A DNA stretch of 64,000 bases from the NCBI GenBank assembly GCA_017484285.1, contig JAFUTH010000014.1:186001-250000 (forward strand), written 5' to 3'. Positions 8,250 to 16,612 of this stretch are shown here, piece by piece. Numbering within the stretch: the stretch's first letter is position 1; the number at the start of each line of letters is the position of its first letter. Both the position numbers and the translations under genes were made by a program. The stretch is from Treponema sp. GTDB taxonomy: Bacteria; Spirochaetota; Spirochaetia; Treponematales; Treponemataceae. Below the pieces are notes generated by a model. It searched no databases. It was given only the letters and a program-made list of their open reading frames with translations, and was not told where the DNA came from.

Positions 8250-8302
8250 TTAGACCTGTTCGGAAAACGCTAGTCGCGAAGCGACCGCAGTTTCCAAACA
8301 CC
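8250..8302. repeat. Imperfect palindrome after the 8311-8850 gene
   Basis: GTCGCGAAGCGAC (8271-8283) forms a tight hairpin inside outer arms GGAAAACGC and GCAGTTTCC, with TGTT and AACA beyond. It may end transcription of the minus-strand gene at 8311-8850. Similar GCGAAGCGA cores recur in the palindrome at 11556-11681. Confidence 0.5.
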
Positions 8303-8310
8303 TCTATTTT

Positions 8311-8850
8311 TTACTGATACTTCATTTCACTCCATTTGAAAAATCGCGGGGCTTTGTAGTCAATCCACCATTCGCCCTTGTAAAATCCGTTGTCGTTTGC
8401 GACGGGCGTGACGAATATGACTTTCGTGGGATTTTCGGTGTCGTACTCAAACACATTCGATTCCCACTGATTTTGATTTTCAATTCCTTTTGCGAGTTCA
8501 AAGCCCTGATAGCTTTCACGGGGCGTGTACACGGAAAAGCGGTATTTTCCAGGGCGAAGATTCAAGTGCATCGCCATTCCGCCGTCAAGGTAGAGTTTGT
8601 TTTTGTAATGGTTCACCACATTCGGAATTGTCGCCCATTCATACGTCGCTTTGACCTTCGTTTTTGAAACATCGTTCCCGTTTTCGTCCTCAATCCGCAC
8701 AAAGCAGCGGATGTAATTGAAGTCAGTTTTGTTTTCGCTTCGGTAGATGATGAGTTCCCACGGATTGTGCTTCACGCGCGGAAGGTCAGAATCAGCGGAG
8801 AGCGAAAAAAGCGAGAAAATCACGAACAGGGCGGGAAGAAATTTCTTCAT
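8311..8850 (-). CDS. Exported protein of unknown function
   Basis: Not recognised. A 179-residue protein with a clear signal peptide (MKKFLPALFVIFSLFSLSA, cleaved before DSDLP), so it is periplasmic or outer-membrane-attached. The rest alternates short beta-type segments, e.g. WELIIYRSEN and KYRFSVYTPRESYQG, and ends with several Trp and aromatic residues. The folded part resembles a small beta-sandwich, such as a carboxypeptidase-regulatory-like domain, but this is a guess. GATAAT ends 6 nt before the ATG and there is no ribosome-binding site. Confidence 0.65.
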   Translation of the reverse strand: MKKFLPALFVIFSLFSLSADSDLPRVKHNPWELIIYRSENKTDFNYIRCFVRIEDENGNDVSKTKVKATYEWATIPNVVNHYKNKLYLDGGMAMHLNLRPGKYRFSVYTPRESYQGFELAKGIENQNQWESNVFEYDTENPTKVIFVTPVANDNGFYKGEWWIDYKAPRFFKWSEMKYQ

Positions 8851-8876
8851 CAGTACATTATCGGAATTCTCGAATG

Positions 8877-8945
8877 GAAAATTGAAAACGGAAAGCGGAA
8901 AAACGCTAGCTTTTAATTTTCAACTTTCATTTTTCAATTTTTCAA
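8877..8945. repeat. AT-rich repeat family C, copy 3 (inverted pair)
   Basis: GAAAATTGAAAACGGAAAG on the left and TTTCATTTTTCAATTTTTC on the right are inverted versions of the same unit around CGCTAGCTTTT. It lies between the promoter of the 8850 gene and the suf operator. Confidence 0.5.
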
Positions 8946-8970
8946 AAACCTACTGAAATTCTAGGTAAAA
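8945..8970. promoter_or_regulatory. Candidate Fe-S operator upstream of sufS
   Basis: Perfect inverted repeat ACCTA-N9-TAGGT (8948-8966) inside AAAACC and CTAGGTAAAA. It has the same spacing and ends as the element at 4378-4403 upstream of sufC. It lies just upstream of the predicted -35 box. Confidence 0.65.
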
Positions 8971-8974
8971 GCAC

Positions 8975-9003
8975 TTCTCACACGGGCAAAAAAAATCTAT
9001 AAT
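8975..9003 (+). promoter_or_regulatory. sufS promoter, leaderless arrangement
   Basis: TTCTCA (8975-8980), 17 bp, perfect TATAAT (8998-9003), then 6 nt to ATG 9010, with no Shine-Dalgarno sequence. The same -35 hexamer TTCTCA occurs in the promoters of argH and the ATP-grasp gene. Confidence 0.65.
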
Positions 9004-9009
9004 AATTCC

Positions 9010-10248
9010 ATGAACAAATTCCGCACTGATTTTCCGCTTTTTAAGGCGATTGATGAAAAAAATTCTGTCGATAACTCGGGGCTTGTCTATTTGGACACGG
9101 CGGCAACGGCTCAGCGACCATACATCGTTTTGAATGCGATGACGCATTTTTATGCAACCCAGAACGCAAATCCCCTGCGCGGCTTGTACTCTTTGAGCGA
9201 GCGGGCAACGAAGGCGTATGAGGACGCGCGAGAAACGGTCGCAAAATTCATCAACGCGCCGTCAGCTAAGGAAATCATTTTTACGCGGAACACTTCGGAA
9301 GGCTTGAACCTTATCGCAAACACTTACGGGATAGCGAATGTGAACGCGGGAGACGAAATCGTCATCTCGATTATGGAGCATCACTCGAACATTCTCCCCT
9401 GGCAATACATTCGTGACACAAAGGGTGCGGTCTTAAAATTCATGTATGTCGATAAGGAAACGGGCGAAATTCCCGAAAGCGAGTACGCGAAAATCACGCC
9501 GAAGACAAAAATCGTCTCGCTCACGCATGTGTCGAATGTCTTGGGAACGACGAACCCAATCAAAAAAATCGCCGAGATTGCGCACAAAAACGGCGCGGTC
9601 ATGGTGGTGGACGGGGCGCAGTCAACTCCGCATATCAAAGTCGATGTGCAGGATTTGGGCGCGGACTTTTTTGCGATGAGCGGGCATAAACTCTGCGGAC
9701 CTATGGGAATCGGCGCGGTGTGGGGCAAACTGGAGCTTTTAGAGGCAATGCCTCCGTTCTTGCGTGGCGGCGAGATGATTGAATATGTCACCGAGGAAAG
9801 CGCGACTTGGGCGGAAGTGCCGCATAAATTCGAGGCGGGCACGGTAAGTGCGGGCGACGCGGTGGGAATGGCGGCGGCAATCCGCTACATTCAGTCGGTC
9901 GGCTTGGACACAATCACAGAGCACGACAATGCGCTTGCTGTCCGGCTCATCGAGGGAATGAAAAAAATCCCGCATGTGAACATCATCGGAAACAAAGACG
10001 GCACAAAACGCTGCGGAATCGTCACTTTTACGGTGGACGGCGTTCACCCGCACGACATCGCCACGCTTTTGAGCGAGGAAAACATCGCAATCCGCGCGGG
10101 GCATCACTGCGCACAGCCGCTTGGCGCATATCTCGGAGAGCCGGCAACCGCACGGGCAAGCCTTTACTTCTATAACACAGAAGAAGAAATCGACGCGCTT
10201 CTTGAAAATGTGGCGAAACTCCGAAAATGGAGCGGGTTTAAGGATTAA
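9010..10248 (+). CDS. sufS: SufS, cysteine desulfurase
   Basis: PLP-dependent group II cysteine desulfurase that takes sulphur from cysteine and passes it to the SUF scaffold. 412 residues. The PLP Schiff-base Lys227 lies in FFAMSGHKLCGP; HH at 124-125 stacks on the cofactor; the persulphide Cys367 is in RAGHHCAQP. It is separated from sufCBD by two minus-strand genes but carries the same upstream element. Group II enzymes need SufE or SufU as acceptor; neither gene is in the window. Confidence 0.97.
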   Translation: MNKFRTDFPLFKAIDEKNSVDNSGLVYLDTAATAQRPYIVLNAMTHFYATQNANPLRGLYSLSERATKAYEDARETVAKFINAPSAKEIIFTRNTSEGLNLIANTYGIANVNAGDEIVISIMEHHSNILPWQYIRDTKGAVLKFMYVDKETGEIPESEYAKITPKTKIVSLTHVSNVLGTTNPIKKIAEIAHKNGAVMVVDGAQSTPHIKVDVQDLGADFFAMSGHKLCGPMGIGAVWGKLELLEAMPPFLRGGEMIEYVTEESATWAEVPHKFEAGTVSAGDAVGMAAAIRYIQSVGLDTITEHDNALAVRLIEGMKKIPHVNIIGNKDGTKRCGIVTFTVDGVHPHDIATLLSEENIAIRAGHHCAQPLGAYLGEPATARASLYFYNTEEEIDALLENVAKLRKWSGFKD

Positions 10249-10296
10249 ATTCCGCTACTTTTATAAATCACTTTATTTTGTTAGAATGGGTTTACT

Positions 10297-11520
10297 ATGA
10301 TTAAAAGAAACACAGGTTTTGCAAATTTGACCGCGGGCTATCTTTTTCCTGAGATTGCCCGCCGCCGCCGTGAATATGCTGCTTCTCACCCAGAAGCAAA
10401 AATTATTTCTCTCGGAATCGGAAACACCACCGAGCCGCTTTCAAAACACATCGCCTCTGCCATGAGCGATTACGCGCTTGCCCTTGCCACTCCCGAAGGC
10501 TACTCGGGCTACGGTGACGAGCAGGGAAATTCTGCGCTCCGAGCAAGGATTGCCGAAGTCTTTTACAAAGGAATGGCTGACTCAAGCGAAGTGTTCATCT
10601 CTGACGGAGCAAAGTGCGACATCGCGCGAATTCAAACGCTATTTGGTCGCGATGTAAAAGTCGCCGTGCAAGACCCTGCATATCCCGTTTATGTTGACGG
10701 AAGCGTGGTTGTGGGCGCGGCTGGCGAGAACAACGGCACGGGCTACAAGGGAATCACCTATCTTCCCTGCACCGAAAAAAATGATTTTTTCCCTGATTTG
10801 AGCAAGGTCGAAAAAAACACGCTCATTTATTTCTGCTCGCCGAACAATCCGACGGGCGTGTGCGCCACAAAAGAGCAGCTCAAAAAACTCGTTGATTTCG
10901 CAAATGCGAATGGCTGCATCATCATCTACGACGCGGCATACTGCGAGTTTATCCGCGATAAAAATCTTCCCAAAACGATTTTTGAGATTGAAGGTGCAAA
11001 GACATGCGCAATCGAAGTGAACTCATTCTCAAAGCCCGCGGGCTTCACGGGCGTTCGCTTGGGCTGGAGCATCGTTCCGAACGATTTGAAATTCGAGGAC
11101 GGCACGAGCGTAAACAAAGACTGGAACCGCGTCATGACGACTTTATTCAATGGTGCGTCAAACATCGCTCAGGCGGGCGGCTTGGCGGCACTTGACGAGC
11201 AGGGCTTACAGGACATGCGCGCTCAGGTTGATTACTATCTTGCGAACGGCAAAAAAATCAAGGAAACGCTCTCGGGCGAAAATTTCAAGAAAATGGGAGT
11301 CGAAGCCTACTTCACGGGAAACGGTCCCTATGTGTGGGCGAAATTCCCGAACCAAAAAAGCTGGGATGTCTTCGACGCGATTTTGGACAAGTGCCACATT
11401 GTTACCACGCCGGGAAGCGGCTTCGGCCCGAGCGGCGAATCTTTCATTCGCTTCAGCTCATTCGGCCACAAAGCCGACATCGAAGAAGCCTGCAAGCGAC
11501 TTCAGAGTTTTTCTCTGTAA
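10297..11520 (+). CDS. dapL: LL-diaminopimelate aminotransferase
   Basis: PLP enzyme that converts tetrahydrodipicolinate directly to LL-diaminopimelate, one step replacing DapD, DapC and DapE in lysine and peptidoglycan synthesis. 407 residues with DapL hallmarks: LGIGNTTEPL, GYGDEQGN, FISDGAKCDIARIQ, AVQDPAYPVYVD, YFCSPNNPTG, and PLP Lys246 in NSFSKPAGFTGVRLGW. This route is typical of spirochaetes, chlamydiae and plants. TAGAAT ends 9 nt before the ATG, with no Shine-Dalgarno sequence. A large palindrome follows the gene. Confidence 0.96.
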   Translation: MIKRNTGFANLTAGYLFPEIARRRREYAASHPEAKIISLGIGNTTEPLSKHIASAMSDYALALATPEGYSGYGDEQGNSALRARIAEVFYKGMADSSEVFISDGAKCDIARIQTLFGRDVKVAVQDPAYPVYVDGSVVVGAAGENNGTGYKGITYLPCTEKNDFFPDLSKVEKNTLIYFCSPNNPTGVCATKEQLKKLVDFANANGCIIIYDAAYCEFIRDKNLPKTIFEIEGAKTCAIEVNSFSKPAGFTGVRLGWSIVPNDLKFEDGTSVNKDWNRVMTTLFNGASNIAQAGGLAALDEQGLQDMRAQVDYYLANGKKIKETLSGENFKKMGVEAYFTGNGPYVWAKFPNQKSWDVFDAILDKCHIVTTPGSGFGPSGESFIRFSSFGHKADIEEACKRLQSFSL

Positions 11521-11555
11521 GCTGAGCGCAAGAAACTGTAACATATACAGTTGAG

Positions 11556-11681
11556 CAAAAAACGGCGGAAAGCGAGGTTGTGACACGAAATCCACTTTGC
11601 GCGGCGAGCGAAGCGAGTCAAATTCCTTGTACGCGCAACCGTGGATTTCTGTGGCACGTTCTCGCTGGAAGCCGTTTTTTG
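11556..11681. repeat. Large imperfect palindrome between dapL and a convergent gene
   Basis: Outer arms CAAAAAACGGC (11556) and GCCGTTTTTTG (ends 11681); next inner arms AAGCGAG/CTCGCT, then GAAATCCAC (11605 region) and GTGGATTTC. The loop contains CGGCGAGCGAAGCGAGTC. The T-rich right arm and A-rich left arm suit a terminator for both converging genes. Its size suggests a mobile palindromic element rather than a plain terminator. Confidence 0.7.
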
Positions 11682-11697
11682 TTTAAGCGAGATAATC

Positions 11698-12900
11698 CTA
11701 CAATTCTTTTTTGTAGCCAATGTTCAGCTTTATCGCTTCCGCATTCGCCTCCGTGAATTTCATCACGTTCGCCTGTAGCATAATCTTTACGTTTCCGTCC
11801 ATTGCATGCAGGTCGATGAATGGCGCGACTTTTATGTTCATAGTGTCTACCAAATCTTCATCGGCGATGCTCATAAAATTCTTGTCCTCAAATGAGACCA
11901 TCCAGTTGATGCCCGCCGTGTAATCGCGGTTTTTCGTATACAGGCCATCGGTAAACATGCAGAAGTTCACGCCGAGTGTATCATCAATGAGAAGCATTTT
12001 TGCCGCCTTGCTTTCAGGAATGCTGAACAGCGTGAGGTGCAGTTTGAGGTCGGAAATCGAAAATCGCGGTTCAAAAAGGAGATACATGTCACGCGCCTCG
12101 ATTTCCTGTGATTTGCTGCTTGATTTTACCGGAAGATAGTCGAGTCCGCATTGAATAAAGAGCGATGTTGTATAGCGGTTTCCAATGAGCATGTCGAATC
12201 CCGTGTGCAGATAAATGGTGTCGATTAAGAGAACGACTTCATCGTTATTCTCATCTTTTGTGTAGAGCGGTGCACCGAGACCTGCTAACAGGTCGAGTGA
12301 AAAATATCTGAATGATGCCGCAAGTCGCCAGTCGATGTTAAGCTGGGCGACATCTTCTTCATTTTCGGTGTTGCGGCTGATGACGATTCCGGTGCTCATC
12401 GGGAGCTCGTTGAATTTTATCGAATAGGCGCCGCCGAATCCGTAGAGCGGGTAGGGGCTTGGTCCGTTGAGATTCAGATAATTGTCGGTCGCGAGTGACG
12501 AGAATTTCTGCGCGCCGAGTTGTTGCACATAGTATTGCTGTGTGCCAATTGTCTCGAAAAAGCCAAGAAAGAGCGAGAATGTGTGCGTGTATCCGCCGAA
12601 AGCCGCTGCGTATGATGCGGAAAGCTCATCGATGCGAAATTGAGATGCCGTCTCGGTGAACGGACCGTTGTCATAGGCGTCTTCGGTCTGAACGGAAAGC
12701 TCGCCACGGATAGAGAGTGATTTGCTGATTGTGAACTGTCCTGAGAAAAATGAGTCGAACGTGAGGGATGGATCAAACGAGCTGACACCTTTATTCGTAA
12801 AAATTGCCGAGAGCCCTGCTTCTCCCGAAAAAAGCGTTGCCGCAAACAAATGGGATGCAACGGTAAACATCGCGCTCAGTGTTAGTATTCTTTTTTTCAT
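11698..12900 (-). CDS. Predicted outer-membrane beta-barrel protein
   Basis: 400 residues with a signal peptide (MKKRILTLSAMFTVASHLFA, cleaved before ATLFSG). The mature part is a series of amphipathic strands with regular aromatic residues and acidic turns, and the end is a strand-like IKLNIGYKKEL, all in keeping with a spirochaetal outer-membrane barrel. No named family is recognised. AGAGG 8 nt before the ATG is a good ribosome-binding site. It lies just downstream of the OmpA-like gene on the same strand (gap of 12 bp) and is probably cotranscribed with it. Confidence 0.65.
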   Translation of the reverse strand: MKKRILTLSAMFTVASHLFAATLFSGEAGLSAIFTNKGVSSFDPSLTFDSFFSGQFTISKSLSIRGELSVQTEDAYDNGPFTETASQFRIDELSASYAAAFGGYTHTFSLFLGFFETIGTQQYYVQQLGAQKFSSLATDNYLNLNGPSPYPLYGFGGAYSIKFNELPMSTGIVISRNTENEEDVAQLNIDWRLAASFRYFSLDLLAGLGAPLYTKDENNDEVVLLIDTIYLHTGFDMLIGNRYTTSLFIQCGLDYLPVKSSSKSQEIEARDMYLLFEPRFSISDLKLHLTLFSIPESKAAKMLLIDDTLGVNFCMFTDGLYTKNRDYTAGINWMVSFEDKNFMSIADEDLVDTMNIKVAPFIDLHAMDGNVKIMLQANVMKFTEANAEAIKLNIGYKKEL

Positions 12901-12912
12901 TGCTGTGCCTCT

Positions 12913-14253
12913 CTAGTTTCGTTTGATGTACGTAGCTTTGGGGCGTGCGGTAATTATAACGCGCCTGTTCTGTGCTCGTCCTTCGGGTGTATCGTTTGAC
13001 GCGATTGGTTGCGTTCCGCCGTAGCCACGGTAGCTGAAAATCGAGCGGTCGAGCCCATGTTTGACCAACTCGTTGATAATCGTCTGAGTTCGCGCGATAG
13101 AAAGATTCATTTGACCGACCGGCTTGTTGACATCGGCGGTGTGTCCTTCGACGAGAATCGTGTATGCGTCGTTTTCGTTAATCTTTTTGAGGACATCGGC
13201 GAGCGTCTTCATCTTCGGAAGTTCTGATTCCAAAAGCTCCGCACTGTCCGCAACGAATTTCAAGTCGTACAGAAGCTGCAATTCGTCGTTCTGAATCTTG
13301 ATAATCGGCGCTTCTTCGGTCACTGGGAAATAATCGCGTATTTCGAGGAACGGCGCGTAGTATTCGCTTGTCTTTTCATCAGCTTTGACAGAAGAAATAA
13401 GATTTTCCTTGTCCAAAAGCACGACGACTTTTCCGCTCTGAAGAAGCTTGAGGTTTTCGGGAACGGAGAGAATGCGGAGCGCGTCTTCGCGGGAAATCAC
13501 CGGGTCTGTGCGCAAATGCCCGTAGACCTTCCGAGCCTTGATTCTGAGCGGGTCAGCGCCGATTCGCGACTGATATGCCGACTCGTCATCGCGCCAGTCG
13601 TAGCCAATCACGCCGTTTTTGAACTCGGATTCAGGGTCACCCATGTTGCGCTCGTAGATGAGGTTCATGTTTTCGTCCCAAATCTGCGGAAAAAAGCACG
13701 GATACACCGAGTCCTGCATGAATTCGCCGTGAACGTCGAGACTTCCGCGCGCGTCGATGATTATCCCCGAGTAGACACGGGAAGCGATGTTCTCTATCGG
13801 CTGCGCATTTTTGTACGGGAAATGGTGCTTAATCATGAGCGAGGAGATTTCACGCAGGTTAATCGTGTGCGTCGTTTTTAAGGTGAGCGTTCCGTTTGTG
13901 AAAATTCCCGGCGTTTTTTTGCCCTCGTCGATGATTTTAGTAAGCTGCTCAAGCGTGATGTCATTCGCGAGTACCAAATCGCCAAGCTGCTGGCTTGAGT
14001 TTACATAGAGAGAAAGAAGCGGGTCTTTGATAAGGTCGGGAAGTTTTGTCTCCACAAAATTGATAGCAGCGCGTTTCCCTGATGGCATGCTGATGCCCGC
14101 CGTTTCCGTGTTGAGACTGACTTCGGAGACAAACTGAGCCTTTGACCAGTCGATAGTGCTGGAAGATGAGATAGCAGGCTTATTCTCCGCGGCAGAAACA
14201 GGCGCTGCCAGGGCTGCGCATAACAACAGCGAAGATAAAATGGTACGTTTCAC
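12913..14253 (-). CDS. OmpA-family protein with C-terminal peptidoglycan-binding domain
   Basis: 446 residues with a signal peptide (VKRTILSSLLLCAALAAPVS). The last 110 residues form an OmpA/MotB domain: FVADSAELLESELPKMKTLA, then ILVEGHTADVNKPVGQMNLS, ARTQTIINELVKHGLD and GRAQNRRVIITA, including the Asp and Arg that contact diaminopimelate. It should link the envelope to peptidoglycan. The N-terminal 300 residues are unrecognised. GTG 14253 is chosen since AAGGAAG lies 6 nt upstream and the signal peptide starts there; the longer reading from 14325 would put 24 residues before it. Confidence 0.85.
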   Translation of the reverse strand: MKRTILSSLLLCAALAAPVSAAENKPAISSSSTIDWSKAQFVSEVSLNTETAGISMPSGKRAAINFVETKLPDLIKDPLLSLYVNSSQQLGDLVLANDITLEQLTKIIDEGKKTPGIFTNGTLTLKTTHTINLREISSLMIKHHFPYKNAQPIENIASRVYSGIIIDARGSLDVHGEFMQDSVYPCFFPQIWDENMNLIYERNMGDPESEFKNGVIGYDWRDDESAYQSRIGADPLRIKARKVYGHLRTDPVISREDALRILSVPENLKLLQSGKVVVLLDKENLISSVKADEKTSEYYAPFLEIRDYFPVTEEAPIIKIQNDELQLLYDLKFVADSAELLESELPKMKTLADVLKKINENDAYTILVEGHTADVNKPVGQMNLSIARTQTIINELVKHGLDRSIFSYRGYGGTQPIASNDTPEGRAQNRRVIITARPKATYIKRN

Positions 14254-14308
14254 GATTCGCTTCCTTTTTTGTGAATAGAGTTCTTCATTTTGATTTTCGG
14301 CAAAAATG

Positions 14309-14341
14309 CAGCCACAGATTAACACAGATTAACACAGATTT
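14309..14341. repeat. Short tandem repeat ACAGATTAAC
   Basis: CCACAGATTAACACAGATTA continues as ACACAGATT: three ACAGATT units 11 bp apart (9 bp plus spacer variation). A related reverse form, TTTATCTGTGTTTATCCGCG, is at 33683-33702. It lies upstream of the OmpA-like gene. Confidence 0.5.
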
Positions 14342-14364
14342 GCATCGATGAGAATGAGCGCGAT

Positions 14365-15423
14365 TCATTCATGCAGCATGTGCGCGAGTGCGTCCGCTGC
14401 TGCTTTCCCGAGTCCTGACGGAAGACGCAGCCGGTAGCGGGTCGGCGGCGTTCGCTCTGAAAGCAGCTCGCTGTTGAGCGTTTTGAGCGTGTCGTAATCA
14501 AGGCGCAGCTCGCCAGCAAGCCGTTCGAGCGAGACGGTGCTTGTCGTCGTAACGTAGTCGAATTCGGCGTAGCGCGTCGTCGTGCTCAAAACAGGGAGCG
14601 AGACGCGGTATTCTGCGCCGTGCTCGGCGATTTCGGTGATGGCGAGCAGTTTTGGCACATAGTGAATCGATTCGTCGGGAATCAGCTTGTGCTCGGCGAG
14701 ATACCAGAATGTTTTGGCGTCCGCTTTTTTGAGCGCTCGGCGCATCGCTCCCGCGCCGCAATTATACGCCGCGATTGCAATCGGCCAGTCTCCGAACATG
14801 CGGTAATTGTCCTGTAATTTTGAGAGCGCGGCATCAGTCGCTTTCCACGGGTCAAGCCGCTCGTCGAACCACTCGTTTTTTTTGAGAAAGGGCGACATTG
14901 AGTTCTCCATAAATTGCCAGAGTCCGCGCGCGCCGCTCCGGGATTTTGCCGTCGCTTTGTATTCGCTTTCGACGACCGGAAGATACTCCAAGACGGCGGG
15001 CATGTTCCGCTTTTTGAGCTGTTCGCGCACGTAGAGCCGGTAGAGTTCACCGTCATCGAGGATTTTGTAAAGATTCTGCTTTCCGAAGTTTGTCATGTAC
15101 CGCGCGATGTAGTCGTGAATCATGGTTTGCGCGTAGCGCGTGTTTGGAATCAAAATGCCGCCCGCGCTCGTGATTACTTTTTTTTGCTTTTGCTCGAGAA
15201 AGGCTTTTTGACGCGCGAGGTCTTCTTCGTCGAGCAGTTTTAAAATTTGGTTGAGCGGCGAGTCGTCGACGTAGTATTCGTCAGCAGGCGGAAGTTCCTC
15301 AAGCACGACTTTTTCGAACAGCGAGACAAATTCATCGCTCAGCGCGGTGTTTTGTGCGCGCGCGATGGGCGAGAGCAGCGAGAAGAAGAAAAAAAAGACT
15401 GCGCGACACCTACAGTTTTTCAC
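14365..15423 (-). CDS. Lytic murein transglycosylase, MltD-like
   Basis: Cleaves peptidoglycan glycan strands in the periplasm. 352 residues from GTG 15423: signal peptide with a run of Phe (VKNCRCRAVFFFFFSLLSPI), SLT domain about 135-285 with catalytic Glu152 in VESEYKATAKSRSGARGLWQ and the AYNCGAG motif, and a C-terminal LysM-like stretch (about 300-345, LAGELRLDYDTLKTLN). The start overlaps the end of the TPR lipoprotein gene by 14 nt and both read the same way, so they are translationally coupled. A start further upstream would leave the signal peptide internal. Confidence 0.88.
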   Translation of the reverse strand: MKNCRCRAVFFFFFSLLSPIARAQNTALSDEFVSLFEKVVLEELPPADEYYVDDSPLNQILKLLDEEDLARQKAFLEQKQKKVITSAGGILIPNTRYAQTMIHDYIARYMTNFGKQNLYKILDDGELYRLYVREQLKKRNMPAVLEYLPVVESEYKATAKSRSGARGLWQFMENSMSPFLKKNEWFDERLDPWKATDAALSKLQDNYRMFGDWPIAIAAYNCGAGAMRRALKKADAKTFWYLAEHKLIPDESIHYVPKLLAITEIAEHGAEYRVSLPVLSTTTRYAEFDYVTTTSTVSLERLAGELRLDYDTLKTLNSELLSERTPPTRYRLRLPSGLGKAAADALAHMLHE

Positions 15424-16462
15424 CGAAGTAAATTCCCGCCCATTCCCAGCGTCCGTGGATTTCAGGGTCGGCAGGGAAGTTGACTTTTCGGAAGTAGAGA
15501 TACCAGACGTTGATGTATTGGCTCCAGCCCCAGGTGCGCAGGTACGCTTCGGTCGGTGTTGATGTGTCATCTAAGTGCTCGTTGTAGCGGATGCGGTTTC
15601 CGAGCATGAAGTTGTGCATCGAGAAATTCTCGAGCGCGTTTGGGTCTGACTCGCTTGACTTCCAGCTCATCGCGAAGAAGTTGACCTTCGTGCGATAGCG
15701 GTCGAGCGCGCGCCAGTTGTATGACGAAATCGCCTTTTTGACGGCGGTTTCGAGCGCGTCGAGGCTTTCGAATGTCCAGTCTTTGGGCGACTTCGCAAAA
15801 TCGACCATTTGGCGCGCCTTTGTGTACGCTTCGGGAATGCCTGCAATCTGAATCGTTGACGAGTCGGGCTGTTCCAAAAAGAGCGCGTATGATTTGAGCG
15901 CCATGTCCCATTCGCCGACGTTTTCGTATTCGAGCGCAAGGCGAATGTACATTTCGGTGATGCTTACGTTCTGCGGAAAATTATGAATGATTCGGTTGAA
16001 GTAGGTGATGCGGTTTTCGGAGCTTTTGCTGATTTGAATTAAGTGTTGGAGACACGCGAAATGAATGGACTCTCCGTTGACGAGCAAATCCTGAAAATTA
16101 GTGATGATGCGCTCGTAGTAGTATTCGGCGAGCGGTTCTTGCCCTTCTTTGAGGTAATTTGACGCGACCATGTAGAGCCAGTATGCGTCATACGTGTCGC
16201 CGGGGTGCGTCTCGACCCATTCTGTGAGAAAAAGCACCATGTCATCCGTGCGTTCCTGTGCGTAAAAAAGATTTGCGATTCTGTTGATGACCGCATAGCG
16301 CGACTGGGGGGAGATTGAGCTGTCATCAAGCAGGGCATACAACTGGTCAAGCGTTTCTGCGGATTTTTCTTCGGCGGGTGACAGACGTGTGCACGAGAGC
16401 GTGATGAGAGCAAGCAGCAGCGAGCAAAAAATGCGGATTTCAAATCGAGGGTGATTTTTCAT
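15410..16462 (-). CDS. Lipoprotein with TPR-like helical repeats
   Basis: 350 residues. The signal peptide ends in a lipobox (LALITLSC, Cys at about 23), so the protein is membrane-anchored by lipid. The rest is mainly alpha-helical with TPR-like units, e.g. AYWLYMVASNYLKEGQEPLAEYYYERI written in two parts: AYWLYMVASNYLKEGQ then EPLAEYYYERI, and EMYIRLALEYENVGEWDMAL. TPR proteins of this kind organise envelope complexes. It is cotranscribed with the transglycosylase gene it overlaps, which suggests a shared role in cell-wall turnover (inference). ATG 16462 is chosen for the lipobox distance. Confidence 0.75.
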   Translation of the reverse strand: MKNHPRFEIRIFCSLLLALITLSCTRLSPAEEKSAETLDQLYALLDDSSISPQSRYAVINRIANLFYAQERTDDMVLFLTEWVETHPGDTYDAYWLYMVASNYLKEGQEPLAEYYYERIITNFQDLLVNGESIHFACLQHLIQISKSSENRITYFNRIIHNFPQNVSITEMYIRLALEYENVGEWDMALKSYALFLEQPDSSTIQIAGIPEAYTKARQMVDFAKSPKDWTFESLDALETAVKKAISSYNWRALDRYRTKVNFFAMSWKSSESDPNALENFSMHNFMLGNRIRYNEHLDDTSTPTEAYLRTWGWSQYINVWYLYFRKVNFPADPEIHGRWEWAGIYFGEKL

Positions 16463-16472
16463 ACGATGGCTC

Positions 16473-16501
16473 ACGATAGCACAAAACGCTCTTTTCCTCA
16501 A
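16473..16501 (-). promoter_or_regulatory. Promoter of the TPR lipoprotein-mltD unit
   Basis: On the minus strand TTGAGG (16496-16501), 17 bp, TATCGT (16473-16478), 10 nt before ATG 16462. No Shine-Dalgarno sequence is visible in between. Confidence 0.4.
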
Positions 16502-16537
16502 TCAAAAACCGCCAGAACAAAAAAGCATTTCTCCAAT

Positions 16538-16566
16538 TTGTCTAGTATTTTATCGGTTTCTATAGT
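16538..16566 (+). promoter_or_regulatory. Promoter of the 16613 membrane protein-TPR unit
   Basis: TTGTCT (16538-16543), 17 bp, TATAGT (16561-16566). About 40 nt of leader follow with TGAGGA before ATG 16613. It diverges from the promoter at 16473-16501. Confidence 0.55.
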
Positions 16567-16612
16567 ATCCTATTATGATTTACTATCTTTTTGATTTTTT
16601 TCTGAGGATGAC

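Noticed and set aside
14254..14325. Longer start for the OmpA-like protein
   Set aside because: It would place the signal peptide 24 residues inside; a GTG with a good ribosome-binding site exists at 14253.
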